Shown: piece after piece, positions 36,874 through 45,904 of the stretch | Layout: the number at the start of each line of letters is the position of its first letter | Position numbering within the stretch: the first letter of the stretch is position 1 | From: CAWBJO01 sp963789175 | Lineage (GTDB): Bacteria > Pseudomonadota > Alphaproteobacteria > Rhizobiales > Aestuariivirgaceae | Reading direction: 5' to 3' | Length of the DNA: 64,000 nt | Assembly: GCA_963789175.1 (NCBI GenBank) | Contig: CAWBJO010000007.1 | Coordinates: forward strand, 744,001 to 808,000 | Program-made: the position numbers and the translations under genes | Notes under the pieces: generated by a model | Told to the model about the DNA's origin: nothing | The model's input: the letters and a program-made list of their open reading frames with translations, nothing else | Databases searched by the model: none

Positions 36874-38742
36874 ATGGTGCTGGCAAGACTGTTCGAATGG
36901 CTGGAGAAACGGCGTCCGCCTTTCGTGCGCGAGAAACCGCCCAAGCCCCCCACCACGCTCGTGGGGTTCATCGTCCACTACTCGAAGCCTTTCGGGCCAC
37001 TTCTGCTCGCCAGCTCGCTGCTTGCCGCTGCGACGGCGCTGATCGAGGTCTCGCTCTTCGCCTTCCTGGGCCGCCTCGTCGACTGGCTGAACGGCGCCAG
37101 CCGCGAGACCTTCTGGCAGGACCACGGCTCGCGCCTGGTGGCTATGGGCGTCCTCGTGCTCGTCGTGCTCCCGATCCTCAAGCTCTTCTACGAGGCTGTG
37201 GTGCACAACGGGCTGCTCGGCAACTTCGCCATGCGCATCCGCTGGCAGGCGCACCGCTATGTGCTGCGCCAGAGCATGGACTTCTTCCAGAACGATTTCG
37301 CCGGCCGCGTCGCGACCAAGGTCATGCAGACGGCGATGGCGGTCCGCGACGTCGTGATGACGGCGTCGGAAGTGCTTCTCTACGTCGCGATCTACTTCAC
37401 CGGTGCCCTCGTCCTGCTGGCGACCAGCGACCTGCGCCTGACCGCGCCGCTGTTCGTTTGGCTCGCCGGCTACGTCTGCACGATGTACTACTTCATACCC
37501 AAGCTTCAGCAGGCCTCCAAGCGACAGGCCGACGCCCGCTCCGCCGTCACCGGCCGCATCGTCGACAGCTACACCAACGTCGGCACCGTGAAGATGTTCG
37601 CCCATGCCGACCGCGAGGACCGCTACGCGCGCGAGGGAATGGAGCCGTTCCTTGAAAGCGTCCACGGTTCGATGCGGCTGGTCACCACCCTGACCATCAT
37701 CCTCAACACCATGAACAGCATGCTGCTGTTCTCGATCACCGCTGTGTCCATCTGGCTCTGGTATGTCGGCGCGGTCACCACCGGTTCCATCGCCTTCTCC
37801 GTCGGGCTCGTACTTCGCCTGCAGGGCATGGCGCACTGGATATTGTGGGAGGTCTCGGGCCTCTTCGAGAACATCGGCGTCGTCCAGGACGGCATCGAGA
37901 CGATCGCTCGCGACCGCGGCATCACCGACCATCCCGAAGCCCGGCCTCTGGTGGTGACCAAGGGAGACATCCGCTACGAGGGCATCTGCTTCGACTACGG
38001 CCGCGAACGGGACGACGGCTCGCGCGGCGTCATCGACGGCATGACACTGCATGTCAAACCCGGCGAGAAGGTCGGACTTATCGGCCGTTCCGGGGCGGGC
38101 AAGTCGACGCTCGTCAGCCTGCTGCTGCGCTTCTTCGACCTGACCGGCGGCCGCATCCTCATCGACGGCCAGGACGTCGCCAGGGTCACCCAGGAGAGTC
38201 TGCGCGCCCAGATCGGCGTCGTGACCCAGGACACCTCGCTCCTGCATCGCTCGGTGCTCGACAACATCCGCTACGGCAAGCCCGATGCCACCCTCGACGA
38301 TGCCGTCGCCGCGGCGAAGCGCGCCCATGCCGATGACTTCGTCGTCGGCCTCGAGGATCCGAAGGGTCGGCGCGGCTACGAGGCCCATGTCGGCGAGCGC
38401 GGCGTCAAGTTGTCGGGCGGTCAGCGCCAGCGCGTCGCCATTGCCCGCGTGCTGCTGAAGAACGCTCCCATCCTCGTGCTCGACGAGGCGACGAGCGCGC
38501 TCGACTCGGAGGTCGAGGCGGCCATCCAGGAGAGCCTCTACGACCTCATGGAAGGCAAGACGGTGATCGCCATCGCCCATCGCCTCTCCACCATCGCGGC
38601 CATGGATCGCCTGATCGTCATGGACGAGGGCCGGATCGTCGAAGAGGGCACGCACAATCAGCTGCTTGGCCGCGGCGGCCTCTATGCCGAGCTGTGGGCT
38701 CGCCAGTCGGGCGGGTTCCTGGCCCGCGAGGCTGCCGAATAG
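36874..38742 (+). CDS. ABC transporter with fused membrane and ATPase domains (exporter type)
   Basis: Half-size exporter of 622 residues, expected to dimerise. Six membrane spans lie in residues about 40-330, after a basic cytoplasmic start. The ATPase domain (about 365-610) has Walker A GRSGAGKST, Q-loop VTQDTSLLHRS, signature LSGGQRQR, Walker B ILVLDEATSALD and H-loop IAHRLSTIAA. It resembles MsbA/LmrA-type multidrug or lipid exporters. It stands alone between divergent and convergent neighbours, so the cargo is unknown. Confidence 0.92.
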   Translation: MVLARLFEWLEKRRPPFVREKPPKPPTTLVGFIVHYSKPFGPLLLASSLLAAATALIEVSLFAFLGRLVDWLNGASRETFWQDHGSRLVAMGVLVLVVLPILKLFYEAVVHNGLLGNFAMRIRWQAHRYVLRQSMDFFQNDFAGRVATKVMQTAMAVRDVVMTASEVLLYVAIYFTGALVLLATSDLRLTAPLFVWLAGYVCTMYYFIPKLQQASKRQADARSAVTGRIVDSYTNVGTVKMFAHADREDRYAREGMEPFLESVHGSMRLVTTLTIILNTMNSMLLFSITAVSIWLWYVGAVTTGSIAFSVGLVLRLQGMAHWILWEVSGLFENIGVVQDGIETIARDRGITDHPEARPLVVTKGDIRYEGICFDYGRERDDGSRGVIDGMTLHVKPGEKVGLIGRSGAGKSTLVSLLLRFFDLTGGRILIDGQDVARVTQESLRAQIGVVTQDTSLLHRSVLDNIRYGKPDATLDDAVAAAKRAHADDFVVGLEDPKGRRGYEAHVGERGVKLSGGQRQRVAIARVLLKNAPILVLDEATSALDSEVEAAIQESLYDLMEGKTVIAIAHRLSTIAAMDRLIVMDEGRIVEEGTHNQLLGRGGLYAELWARQSGGFLAREAAE

Positions 38743-38750
38743 TCGATTGG

Positions 38751-39599
38751 TCAGGACGCGGCGACGAGCTTCTGCCGCTGCTCGCCGAGGCCCGTGATGC
38801 TGAGCCGCATCGTCTGGCCGGCCCTGAGATAGACCGGGTTCGGCTTCTGCCCGAGCCCGACGCCCTTCGGCGTTCCCGTCGAGATGATGTCGCCCGGCTG
38901 CATGCTCATGAACTGCGAGATGTAGCTCACCAGATGGGCGACGCCGAAGATCATCGTCGCCGTCGAGCCGTCCTGGTAGCGCTTGCCGTCGACCTCGAGC
39001 CACATCGGCAGCTTCTGCGGGTCCGCGACCTCATCGGTGGTGACGAGCCATGGTCCGATCGGGCCGAACGTATCGGCCGACTTTCCCTTCACCCACTGCC
39101 CGCCGTGTTCTAGTTGGAATTCCCGTTCCGACAGGTCGTTGATGACGCAGTACCCGGCGACGTGCCTGAGCGCCGAGGCCTTGTCGACGTAGCGCGTCTC
39201 GCTGCCGATGACGACGCCGAGCTCCACTTCCCAATCGGTTTTCTTGGAGCCTCGCGGGATCATGACGTCGTCGTCCGGTCCGTTGATGGCGCTCGTCGCT
39301 TTCATGAACAGAACGGGCTCCTTGGGCAGTTCGAGTCCCGCTTCGGCCGCGTGGTCGGCATAGTTGAGCCCGACGCAGATGAATTTGCCGACCTTTCCGA
39401 CGCAGGCCCCGAGCCGCGTTCCGCTCTTGACCTGCGGCAGCCGCTCGGGGTCGAGCTTCCTCAGCCTTTCCAGGCATTCGGGAAGCAGCGCCTCGCGCGC
39501 GATGTCGTCGACGAAGCCCGACAGGTCGCGAATCCCGCCCGCGGCATCGATGAGTCCCGGCTTCTCGGCGCCGCGCGCCCCGTAACGAACGAGCTTCAT
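38751..39599 (-). CDS. Fumarylacetoacetate hydrolase family protein
   Basis: 282 residues; cleaves a C-C bond in a 2,4-diketo acid. The metal-binding acidic residues are in DWEVELGVVIG and NDLSEREFQ; the C-terminal half has the family motif DIISTGTPKGVG. Start at ATG 39599. It is 10 bases after the SDR gene. In the non-phosphorylated L-fucose/L-rhamnose route a relative splits 2,4-diketo-3-deoxy-fuconate into pyruvate and lactate, and the gene order supports that role here by inference. Confidence 0.88.
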   Translation of the reverse strand: MKLVRYGARGAEKPGLIDAAGGIRDLSGFVDDIAREALLPECLERLRKLDPERLPQVKSGTRLGACVGKVGKFICVGLNYADHAAEAGLELPKEPVLFMKATSAINGPDDDVMIPRGSKKTDWEVELGVVIGSETRYVDKASALRHVAGYCVINDLSEREFQLEHGGQWVKGKSADTFGPIGPWLVTTDEVADPQKLPMWLEVDGKRYQDGSTATMIFGVAHLVSYISQFMSMQPGDIISTGTPKGVGLGQKPNPVYLRAGQTMRLSITGLGEQRQKLVAAS

Positions 39600-39609
39600 G
39601 TGGCGATCC

Positions 39610-40371
39610 TCAGATGTTTGCCCAGCCGCCATCGAGGGTGATGGCGTTCCCCGTCATGAAAGCAGATTCATCGCTCGCAAGAAAGACGGCGAGCGCCGCC
39701 ACCTCTTCCGGTCTCCCAAGCCGCTTCATCGGTTGCCGTTCGATGAATGCCGCCCGCGCCTTCTCGAAGTCGCCGAGCGCCCGCATGCGCTCGTGCAGTG
39801 ACGGCGATTCGACCGTGCCGGGGCAGATGGCGTTGCACCGGATGCCCTGCGTGACGAAGTCGGCGGCGACCGACTTCGTAAGGCCGATGACGGCCGCCTT
39901 GCTGGAACCGTAGACGAATCGGTTCGGCGCGGCGATGACGGAAGATGCGACCGAGGCCATGTTGACGATGGAGGCCCCGCCGTTGCGGATCATGCCGGGC
40001 AGGAAGCAGCGGATCATTCGGTACATGGACTTCACATTGAGCTCGAAGCTGAAGTCGAAGTCCGTCTCCGTGCAGTCGAGGATGGTTCCGTTGTGGACGT
40101 AGCCCGCGCAGTTGAATAGCACGCCGACCCGTTCGAAACGTGCCGCGACCGCCGCAATGGCTTCCCCGTCGGTGACGTCGAGCGCCTCCACGGTGATGCC
40201 TTCGACACCGGCGAGATCAGCGAGCTTGTCGGCGGCGACATCCGTTGCGATGACCTTGGCGCCCGCCTCGGCGAAGGCAAGCGCCGTCGCCCGCCCGATG
40301 CCCTGCGCCGCGGCTGTGACGAATGCCGTCTTTCCCTTCAGGCGGCCGGACCGTTGTGCATCCTTCGGCAC
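39610..40371 (-). CDS. SDR-family dehydrogenase, probable 2-keto-3-deoxy-sugar-acid dehydrogenase
   Basis: Classical SDR of 253 residues. NAD-binding motif TAAAQGIGRA (Gly-to-Ala form of TGxxxGIG, as in BDH2 and 2-keto-3-deoxy-L-fuconate dehydrogenases), NCAGYV, catalytic Ser in NMASVASS and YGSSKAA. The Asp after the second strand (IATDVAA) favours NAD. Its place between the aldo/keto reductase and FAH genes suggests C4 oxidation of a 2-keto-3-deoxy acid. Confidence 0.87.
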   Translation of the reverse strand: MPKDAQRSGRLKGKTAFVTAAAQGIGRATALAFAEAGAKVIATDVAADKLADLAGVEGITVEALDVTDGEAIAAVAARFERVGVLFNCAGYVHNGTILDCTETDFDFSFELNVKSMYRMIRCFLPGMIRNGGASIVNMASVASSVIAAPNRFVYGSSKAAVIGLTKSVAADFVTQGIRCNAICPGTVESPSLHERMRALGDFEKARAAFIERQPMKRLGRPEEVAALAVFLASDESAFMTGNAITLDGGWANI

Positions 40372-40383
40372 GCGCCTTTCCCC

Positions 40384-41421
40384 CTATTCCGGAACGGGCG
40401 CATCGGCGCGGATGAGCTTTTCCGCCTTGAGCGCCTGCCACAGGGCGGGCGGGATCTGCGCCCCGAGGGTTCTGAGATTGGTCGCCACCTCGTCCGGATG
40501 CCGGGCGCCCGGAATGACGCTGACGACCGCCGGATGCGCGAAGGGGAAGCGCAGCGCCGCCTCGACCAGTCTCACCCCATGGCTCTCGCACACATCCTGG
40601 AGCGCGGCGACCCGCTTGAGCACCTCTGGCGGCGCGGGGTCGTAGTCGTAGAAGGCGCCGGGCTTCGGACCGGATGCGAGGATGCCCGAATTGTACGGGC
40701 CGCCAATGACGATCCCGATGCCCCGTTCGACGCAGTAGGGCAGGAAGCTGTCGAGCGCCTCCTGCTCGAGCAGCGTGTACCGCCCGGCCAGCAGGAACAC
40801 GTCGAACTGGCCGCGCCGGGCGAGGATTTCGGCTGCTTCCCATTCGTTGATGCCGGCCCCGAACGCCTTGATGACGCCCTCCTCGCGGAGCCTGACCAGC
40901 GCGCCGTGACCGCCGCCCTTCTTCGCCATCAGTTCGGCGATCCGCCGGTCGCGGGCCTCTTTCGATCCGTGGGTGAAGACGTCGACGTCATGGGCGTAGA
41001 CGACGTCGATCGAGTCGAGGCCCAGTCGTTCGAGCGATGCCTCGAGCGACCGCATCACGCCGTCATGCGAATAGTCGTAGACCTCCTTGCGGGACGGCGT
41101 GTCGAAGAACTTGCCGATGCCCGTGCGCGTCTCGGGAGTCGAGACGACGAGGAGCCGGCCGATCTTCGTGGAGATGAGGTAGTCGGGCCGCTTCTTCGAT
41201 CTCAGGAAATGGTTGAGCCGCGTCTCCGAGAGACCGAGCCCGTAGAGGGGCGCGGTGTCGAAGTAGCGAATTCCCGATTCCCAAGCCGCCGCGAGTGTCG
41301 CCTGCGCCTGGTCTTCACTCAGGGCCGTGAACAGGTTGCCGAGCGGAGCGGCGCCGAAGCCCAGCGCCGTGAACGACAGGCGGGCGCCCGACGGCGCCGT
41401 GAACAGTCGCGCATCCATCAT
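40384..41421 (-). CDS. Aldo/keto reductase, probable D-threo-aldose (L-fucose) 1-dehydrogenase
   Basis: 345-residue AKR with TIM-barrel catalytic residues Asp and Tyr in YFDTAPLYGLGLSETRL, Lys in STKIGRL and His in VYAHDVDVF. The N-terminal LGFGAAPLGNLF is typical of the L-fucose/D-threo-aldose dehydrogenase group, which oxidises the sugar to the lactone with NAD(P). Its start ATG 41421 overlaps the GntR stop by 4 bases. Second gene of the gntR operon. Confidence 0.85.
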   Translation of the reverse strand: MMDARLFTAPSGARLSFTALGFGAAPLGNLFTALSEDQAQATLAAAWESGIRYFDTAPLYGLGLSETRLNHFLRSKKRPDYLISTKIGRLLVVSTPETRTGIGKFFDTPSRKEVYDYSHDGVMRSLEASLERLGLDSIDVVYAHDVDVFTHGSKEARDRRIAELMAKKGGGHGALVRLREEGVIKAFGAGINEWEAAEILARRGQFDVFLLAGRYTLLEQEALDSFLPYCVERGIGIVIGGPYNSGILASGPKPGAFYDYDPAPPEVLKRVAALQDVCESHGVRLVEAALRFPFAHPAVVSVIPGARHPDEVATNLRTLGAQIPPALWQALKAEKLIRADAPVPE

Positions 41422-42152
41422 GCGCCGCGGCCGGCCGGGGCCTGTCCGTCGGCGAAGATGTCGGGCTGCTTGCGGGCATGGGCGAGGAGTTCCGCCATCA
41501 CTGCATCGAGATGCCGCTCCATGGCCGCTGCCGCCGCTCCGGCATCGCGCGTCTCGAGGGCCGCCAGGATCGCCTCGTGCTCTTCGAGCGTCACGGCATG
41601 CCGCCGCGGCGAAGCGAGCAGCCGCCGGGCTCGTTCGAGGCCGAGACGCGCGCTTTCGACGCCCGCTTTGAGGCGGGGGAACCCGAGCGCGTTCAGCAAA
41701 ATGTCGTGAAACTCGAGATCGAGCTTGTGGAAGCCCGGCCGATCGTCCGCTTCGACGGCGGTGCGCTGGTAGCGCAGGTTCCGGCGCAGCGCCTCGAGAA
41801 CGTCGGCCGTGACCGCCGGCGCAAGCTCCTTGAGGACGGCGGCTTCGAGCGACCGCCTGAGGAACATGTTCTCGCGCGCATCGGCGAGGCGGATGAGCGT
41901 GACCGTCGTGCCCCGCTGCGGCTGGATTTCAACGAGACCTTCCGACTGGAGACGCGACAGGGCCTCCGATACGGGAAAGCGCGACACGCCGAGGCGGTCG
42001 CACAACATCTGCTTGTCGAGCGCGGCGCCCGGTTGAAGTTCAAGCGAAACAATGGCTTCGCGAAGCGCTTCGATGACGCGCGTCGTCGCTCCGCCGCGCG
42101 CGGGCGACCGGACCGTGGAAAGAAAGTCGTAAGATTTAGCTTTCGCGCCCAT
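41418..42152 (-). CDS. GntR-family regulator (FadR/FCD type)
   Basis: 244-residue dimeric repressor/activator. Winged HTH at residues about 25-90 (MLCDRLGVSRFPVSEALSRLQSEG split by usual turns), FCD ligand domain at about 95-225 with metal-site His in FHKLDLEFHDIL and EEHEAILAALE. No ribosome binding site precedes ATG 42152; a perfect palindrome begins one base upstream, so the transcript may be leaderless and autoregulated. First gene of the gntR-akr-sdr-fah operon. Confidence 0.9.
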   Translation of the reverse strand: MGAKAKSYDFLSTVRSPARGGATTRVIEALREAIVSLELQPGAALDKQMLCDRLGVSRFPVSEALSRLQSEGLVEIQPQRGTTVTLIRLADARENMFLRRSLEAAVLKELAPAVTADVLEALRRNLRYQRTAVEADDRPGFHKLDLEFHDILLNALGFPRLKAGVESARLGLERARRLLASPRRHAVTLEEHEAILAALETRDAGAAAAAMERHLDAVMAELLAHARKQPDIFADGQAPAGRGA

Positions 42153-42153
42153 G

Positions 42154-42165
42154 CTAACATGTTAG
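42154..42165. promoter_or_regulatory. Palindromic operator candidate between gntR and the UxaA-type gene
   Basis: CTAACATGTTAG, a perfect 12-base palindrome one base before the gntR start codon, in the 109-base region between the divergent genes. Placement and symmetry fit a FadR-type operator controlling both directions. Confidence 0.65.
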
Positions 42166-42261
42166 AATTAACGACCTGAAAAGCAACTGCTTTCTGGCGC
42201 AGCGGCGGTCTGCCGGGCGATGCTTCGCTCCATCGCCGGGGAAAGCGATTTGGAAGTCTCA

Positions 42262-43800
42262 ATGACCTCGATGAAATCCGTGTCCACGCCTCCGCGCACG
42301 CTCAAGCTTGCGCCCACCGATAATGTCGCCGTCGCCGTCGACCAGATCGACAAGGGCGCCGAAGCCTCGGGCCTGGTCGCGTCGGCGCGCATCCCGCGCG
42401 GCCACAAGATGGCACTCGCGCCCATAGCTGCCGGGGCGCCGGTGCTGAAGTTCGGGCAGATCATCGGCTTCGCGAAGTCCCCCATCGCGCCGGGCGAATG
42501 GGTGCACGAGCACAATGTCGGCATGGCCGATTTCGAGCGCGACTATCAGTTCTGCGTCGACGCGCGCCCCGAGGAACCGCTGCCCACCGCCGAGCGAGCC
42601 ACGTTCGCCGGCTTCCGCCGCGCCAACGGCCGCGCCGGCACGCGCAACTACATCGGCGTGCTGACCAGCGTCAATTGCTCCGCCTCCGTCGCGCGCTTCA
42701 TGACCGAGGCCGTAACCCGCTCCGGCATTCTCGCCGATTATCCGAACGTCGACGGCGTCGTCTCCTTCGTCCATGGCTCAGGCTGCGGCATGGCTGCTTT
42801 CGGCGAGGGCTTCGACATCCTGAAGCGCACCCAGTGGGGCTATGCCTCCAATCCGAATCTGGCCGGCGTGCTGCTGGTCGGCCTGGGTTGCGAGGTCTTC
42901 CAGATCGGGCGCATGAAGGAGCTTTACGGGATCGTCGAGGACGACACCTTCCAGACCATGACCATCCAGGAGACGGGCGGCACGCGCCGGACCATCGAGG
43001 CCGGCATCGCCCGCATCCGTGACATGCTGCCGAGGGCGAACGCAGCTCGGCGCGAGACGATTCCCGCTTCCGAGCTCACCCTTGCCCTCCAGTGCGGCGG
43101 CTCCGACGGCTATTCCGGCATCACCGCCAACCCGGCGCTCGGCGCTGCCGCCGACATCCTCGTCCGCCACGGCGGTACCGCCATCCTGTCCGAGACGCCG
43201 GAGATCTACGGAGCCGAGCACCTTCTGACGCGTCGCGCCGCGACGCGCGAGGTCGGCGAGAAGCTGATCGAACGGATAAGGTGGTGGGAGGACTATACCC
43301 GTCGCAACGGCGGCGAGATGAACAACAACCCATCTCCCGGCAACAAGGCTGGTGGACTGACGACCATTCTCGAAAAATCCCTCGGTGCCGCGGCCAAGGG
43401 CGGCACGTCGACCATGACCGCCGTCTACGAGTATGCCGAGCCGGTTCGCACCCGCGGCTTCGTGTTCATGGACACGCCCGGATACGATCCGGTGTCGGCC
43501 ACCGGCCAGGTGGCGGGCGGCGCCAACATCCTGTGCTTCACCACCGGCCGCGGCTCTGCCTATGGCTGCAAGCCGACGCCGTCGATCAAGCTCGCCACCA
43601 ACAGCGATATCTATCGCCGCATGATCGACGACATGGACGTCAATTGCGGCGACATCCTCGACGGCGTCACGATCGCCGCCAAGGGCGAGGAAATCTTCGA
43701 GCTCATCCTCCGCGTCGCCTCGGGCGAGCGCAGCAAGTCCGAAACGCTCGGCTACGGCGACAATGAGTTCGTGCCCTGGCAGGTCGGTGCCGTCATGTGA
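42262..43800 (+). CDS. UxaA-family (altronate dehydratase-like) sugar-acid dehydratase
   Basis: 512 residues from ATG 42262, which has GGAAG five bases upstream. N-terminal SAF-like domain (about 15-95, IPRGHKMALAPI, GEWVHEHNVG) followed by the catalytic domain: NYIGVLTSVNCSASVA, HGSGCGM, LGCEV, LQCGGSDGYSGITANPALG, NNNPSPGNKAGGLT. Fe-dependent dehydration of a sugar acid to a 2-keto-3-deoxy acid is expected. Divergent from gntR; with the AKR, SDR and FAH genes it completes a non-phosphorylating pathway. The substrate could be L-fuconate, altronate or a relative. Confidence 0.88.
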   Translation: MTSMKSVSTPPRTLKLAPTDNVAVAVDQIDKGAEASGLVASARIPRGHKMALAPIAAGAPVLKFGQIIGFAKSPIAPGEWVHEHNVGMADFERDYQFCVDARPEEPLPTAERATFAGFRRANGRAGTRNYIGVLTSVNCSASVARFMTEAVTRSGILADYPNVDGVVSFVHGSGCGMAAFGEGFDILKRTQWGYASNPNLAGVLLVGLGCEVFQIGRMKELYGIVEDDTFQTMTIQETGGTRRTIEAGIARIRDMLPRANAARRETIPASELTLALQCGGSDGYSGITANPALGAAADILVRHGGTAILSETPEIYGAEHLLTRRAATREVGEKLIERIRWWEDYTRRNGGEMNNNPSPGNKAGGLTTILEKSLGAAAKGGTSTMTAVYEYAEPVRTRGFVFMDTPGYDPVSATGQVAGGANILCFTTGRGSAYGCKPTPSIKLATNSDIYRRMIDDMDVNCGDILDGVTIAAKGEEIFELILRVASGERSKSETLGYGDNEFVPWQVGAVM

Positions 43801-43818
43801 CGTTGCACGGCCATTTCC

Positions 43819-43842
43819 CTTGTTGTACGGTCGTTCAACTAG
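43819..43842. promoter_or_regulatory. Inverted-repeat operator candidate before the CocE/ABC/TetR operon
   Basis: Arms CTTGTTGTAC and GTTCAACTAG with a 4-base spacer. Sixteen of 20 arm positions match the repeat at 55576-55599, with the same spacing. It ends 12 bases before ATG 43855. Probably bound by the TetR regulator encoded at 51316-51972, the last gene of this operon. Confidence 0.65.
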
Positions 43843-43854
43843 GGAAGGGCGCCC

Positions 43855-45876
43855 ATGCAGTCGCGAATTCGCACGGACTTTCCATTCGCGGTCGAGTGCA
43901 TCGATCCGCTTTGGATCCCGCTGTCGGACGGCGTGCGCTTGGCGGCGACCGTCTGGCGTCCGAAGACCGGCGCACCCTGCCCCGTCGTCGTGGAGATGAT
44001 CCCCTACCGTCGGCGCGACGGCACGGCGTTCCGCGATCTCGACATCCACCCCTACTGGGCCGGCTTCGGGATGGCCTGCGTCAGGGTCGACATCCGCGGC
44101 ACCGGCGACTCCGACGGCCTGCTGCTCGACGAATACCTGCCGCAGGAGCAGGAGGACGCCTGCGAGGTGATCGCCTGGCTCGCCGCCCAAAGCTGGAGCA
44201 ACGGCCATGTCGGGATGACGGGCATCTCCTGGGGCGGCTTCAACTCGCTCCAGGTCGCCGCCCGCCGCCCGCCGGCGCTCAAGGCCATCATCACGCTGTG
44301 CGCATCCGACGACCGCTATTCCGACGACATCCACTACATGGGCGGCGCGCTCATCACCGAGCAGGAGATGTGGTCGAACTTCATGCTGGTGAAGCGCGCC
44401 ATGCCGCCCGATCCGCAGATCGTCGGCGCGCGCTGGCGCGATCTCTGGGAGCGTCGTCTCGACGTCAACCGGTCCCTCTCCGAGATCTGGCTGTCGCACC
44501 AGCGCCGCGACGACTACTGGAAGCAGGGTTCCGTCTGCGAGGACTATGGCGCGATAGGCGCGGCGGTCATGGCGGTTTGCGGCTGGGACGACAGCTACTC
44601 GAACTTCGTTCCTCGCCTCCTCGCCAATCTGCGCTGCCCGAAGCTTGGAATACAGGGTCCTTGGACGCACAACTTTCCCTGTCGCGACGAGCCCGGTCCC
44701 AATATAGGCTACCTGCAGGAGGGGCTGCGCTGGTGGAAGCACTGGCTGGCCGGTGAGGAGACCGGCATCATGGACGAGCCGCAGTATCGCGTCTGGATCA
44801 CGGCCGAGGAACGGCCTAAGCCCTTCTATTTCCCCGATCATCGCGGCCATTGGGTGGCCGAGCCGTCCTGGCCGTCCGCCAATGTCCGCATGGAAACCTA
44901 CCATCTCAACGACGGCGGCACCCTCGGGGCCGCGCCCCGTCCCGGCGAGCGGCGCTCGATCCGGCCACCGGCCACCGCCGGCACCGACTGCGGTCGCTGG
45001 GGCGGATATGGCGGTGAAGTCCCCGACATGCCGATCGACCAGCGTCGCGAGGACGGCCAGAGCCTGTGTTTCGATACCGCTCCACTGTCCGAGGACGTCT
45101 GCCTGCTCGGTGCGCCGGTCGTCGATCTCGACATCGAGGTCGATCAACCGCGTGCCAATCTGATCGCCCGCCTCTGCGACGTCTACCCCGACGGCACCTC
45201 GGCGCTCATGACCTATGGCGTGCTCAATCTCACCCATCGCGACGGCCACGAGTTTCCGGCCGACTGTCCGGTCGGAAAGCCGTTCCGTGTCCGCCTGCAG
45301 CTCAATGATTTCGGCCGGATGGTCGAGAAAGGCCACCGCATCCGCATCGCGCTGTCCACTCAGCATTGGCCGATCGTCTGGCCCCAGCCGAAACTCGTCG
45401 CGTTCGTCTGCGTGCCGGGCACGGGGAGGCTGAGTTTGCCCATCCGCGCTCCGAGCCCGCTCGACGACAAGGTCAGGTTCGAGCCGCCCGAGATCGCCAT
45501 GCCGCTCCCGACCGAGACGCTGGCCCCCGCGCGTCATAGCCGCACGGTGACCGACGACGGCACCACCGGGCTTCGCAGCATCGAGCTGTTCAGCGATCAC
45601 GGTCGCACCTTCATCCTCGACCGCCATATCGAAACCGCTTCCAAGGTGACGGACAGCTTCCACATCCTGCCCGACGATCCGCTGTCGGCGCGGCTCGTTC
45701 AGGAATACAGCTGGGCAGTCCGCAGCGGCGAGGCCGACACGCGGGCCGTGAGCCGGACCGAGCTGACCGCGGATGCGGATTTCTTCTATCTCACGTGGCG
45801 CATTGAGGCCTATGAACGAGAACGCATCGTCCATACCGCCGCCGCCACCAAGAAGATCAAACGAGACTTCACCTGA
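43855..45876 (+). CDS. CocE/NonD (X-Pro dipeptidyl-peptidase S15) family hydrolase
   Basis: 673-residue alpha/beta hydrolase without a signal peptide, so probably cytoplasmic. N-terminal motif LSDGVRLAATVWRP, oxyanion region YRRRDG, nucleophile Ser125 in GISWGG, catalytic Asp probably in GWDDSYSN, His in GPWTHNFP, then the C-terminal jelly-roll typical of PepX (about 400-600). Characterised relatives hydrolyse cocaine, glutaryl-7-ACA, alpha-amino-acid esters or X-Pro peptides. First gene of the operon with a Dpp-type transporter and TetR regulator; likely cleaves the imported ester or amide. Confidence 0.9.
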   Translation: MQSRIRTDFPFAVECIDPLWIPLSDGVRLAATVWRPKTGAPCPVVVEMIPYRRRDGTAFRDLDIHPYWAGFGMACVRVDIRGTGDSDGLLLDEYLPQEQEDACEVIAWLAAQSWSNGHVGMTGISWGGFNSLQVAARRPPALKAIITLCASDDRYSDDIHYMGGALITEQEMWSNFMLVKRAMPPDPQIVGARWRDLWERRLDVNRSLSEIWLSHQRRDDYWKQGSVCEDYGAIGAAVMAVCGWDDSYSNFVPRLLANLRCPKLGIQGPWTHNFPCRDEPGPNIGYLQEGLRWWKHWLAGEETGIMDEPQYRVWITAEERPKPFYFPDHRGHWVAEPSWPSANVRMETYHLNDGGTLGAAPRPGERRSIRPPATAGTDCGRWGGYGGEVPDMPIDQRREDGQSLCFDTAPLSEDVCLLGAPVVDLDIEVDQPRANLIARLCDVYPDGTSALMTYGVLNLTHRDGHEFPADCPVGKPFRVRLQLNDFGRMVEKGHRIRIALSTQHWPIVWPQPKLVAFVCVPGTGRLSLPIRAPSPLDDKVRFEPPEIAMPLPTETLAPARHSRTVTDDGTTGLRSIELFSDHGRTFILDRHIETASKVTDSFHILPDDPLSARLVQEYSWAVRSGEADTRAVSRTELTADADFFYLTWRIEAYERERIVHTAAATKKIKRDFT

Positions 45877-45904
45877 GGCAGCGGCGCCGGAGACCCGTCC
45901 GATC

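Noticed and set aside
36817..39003. 728-codon open frame on the minus strand opposite the ABC exporter
   Set aside because: No motif; the plus strand encodes a textbook exporter.
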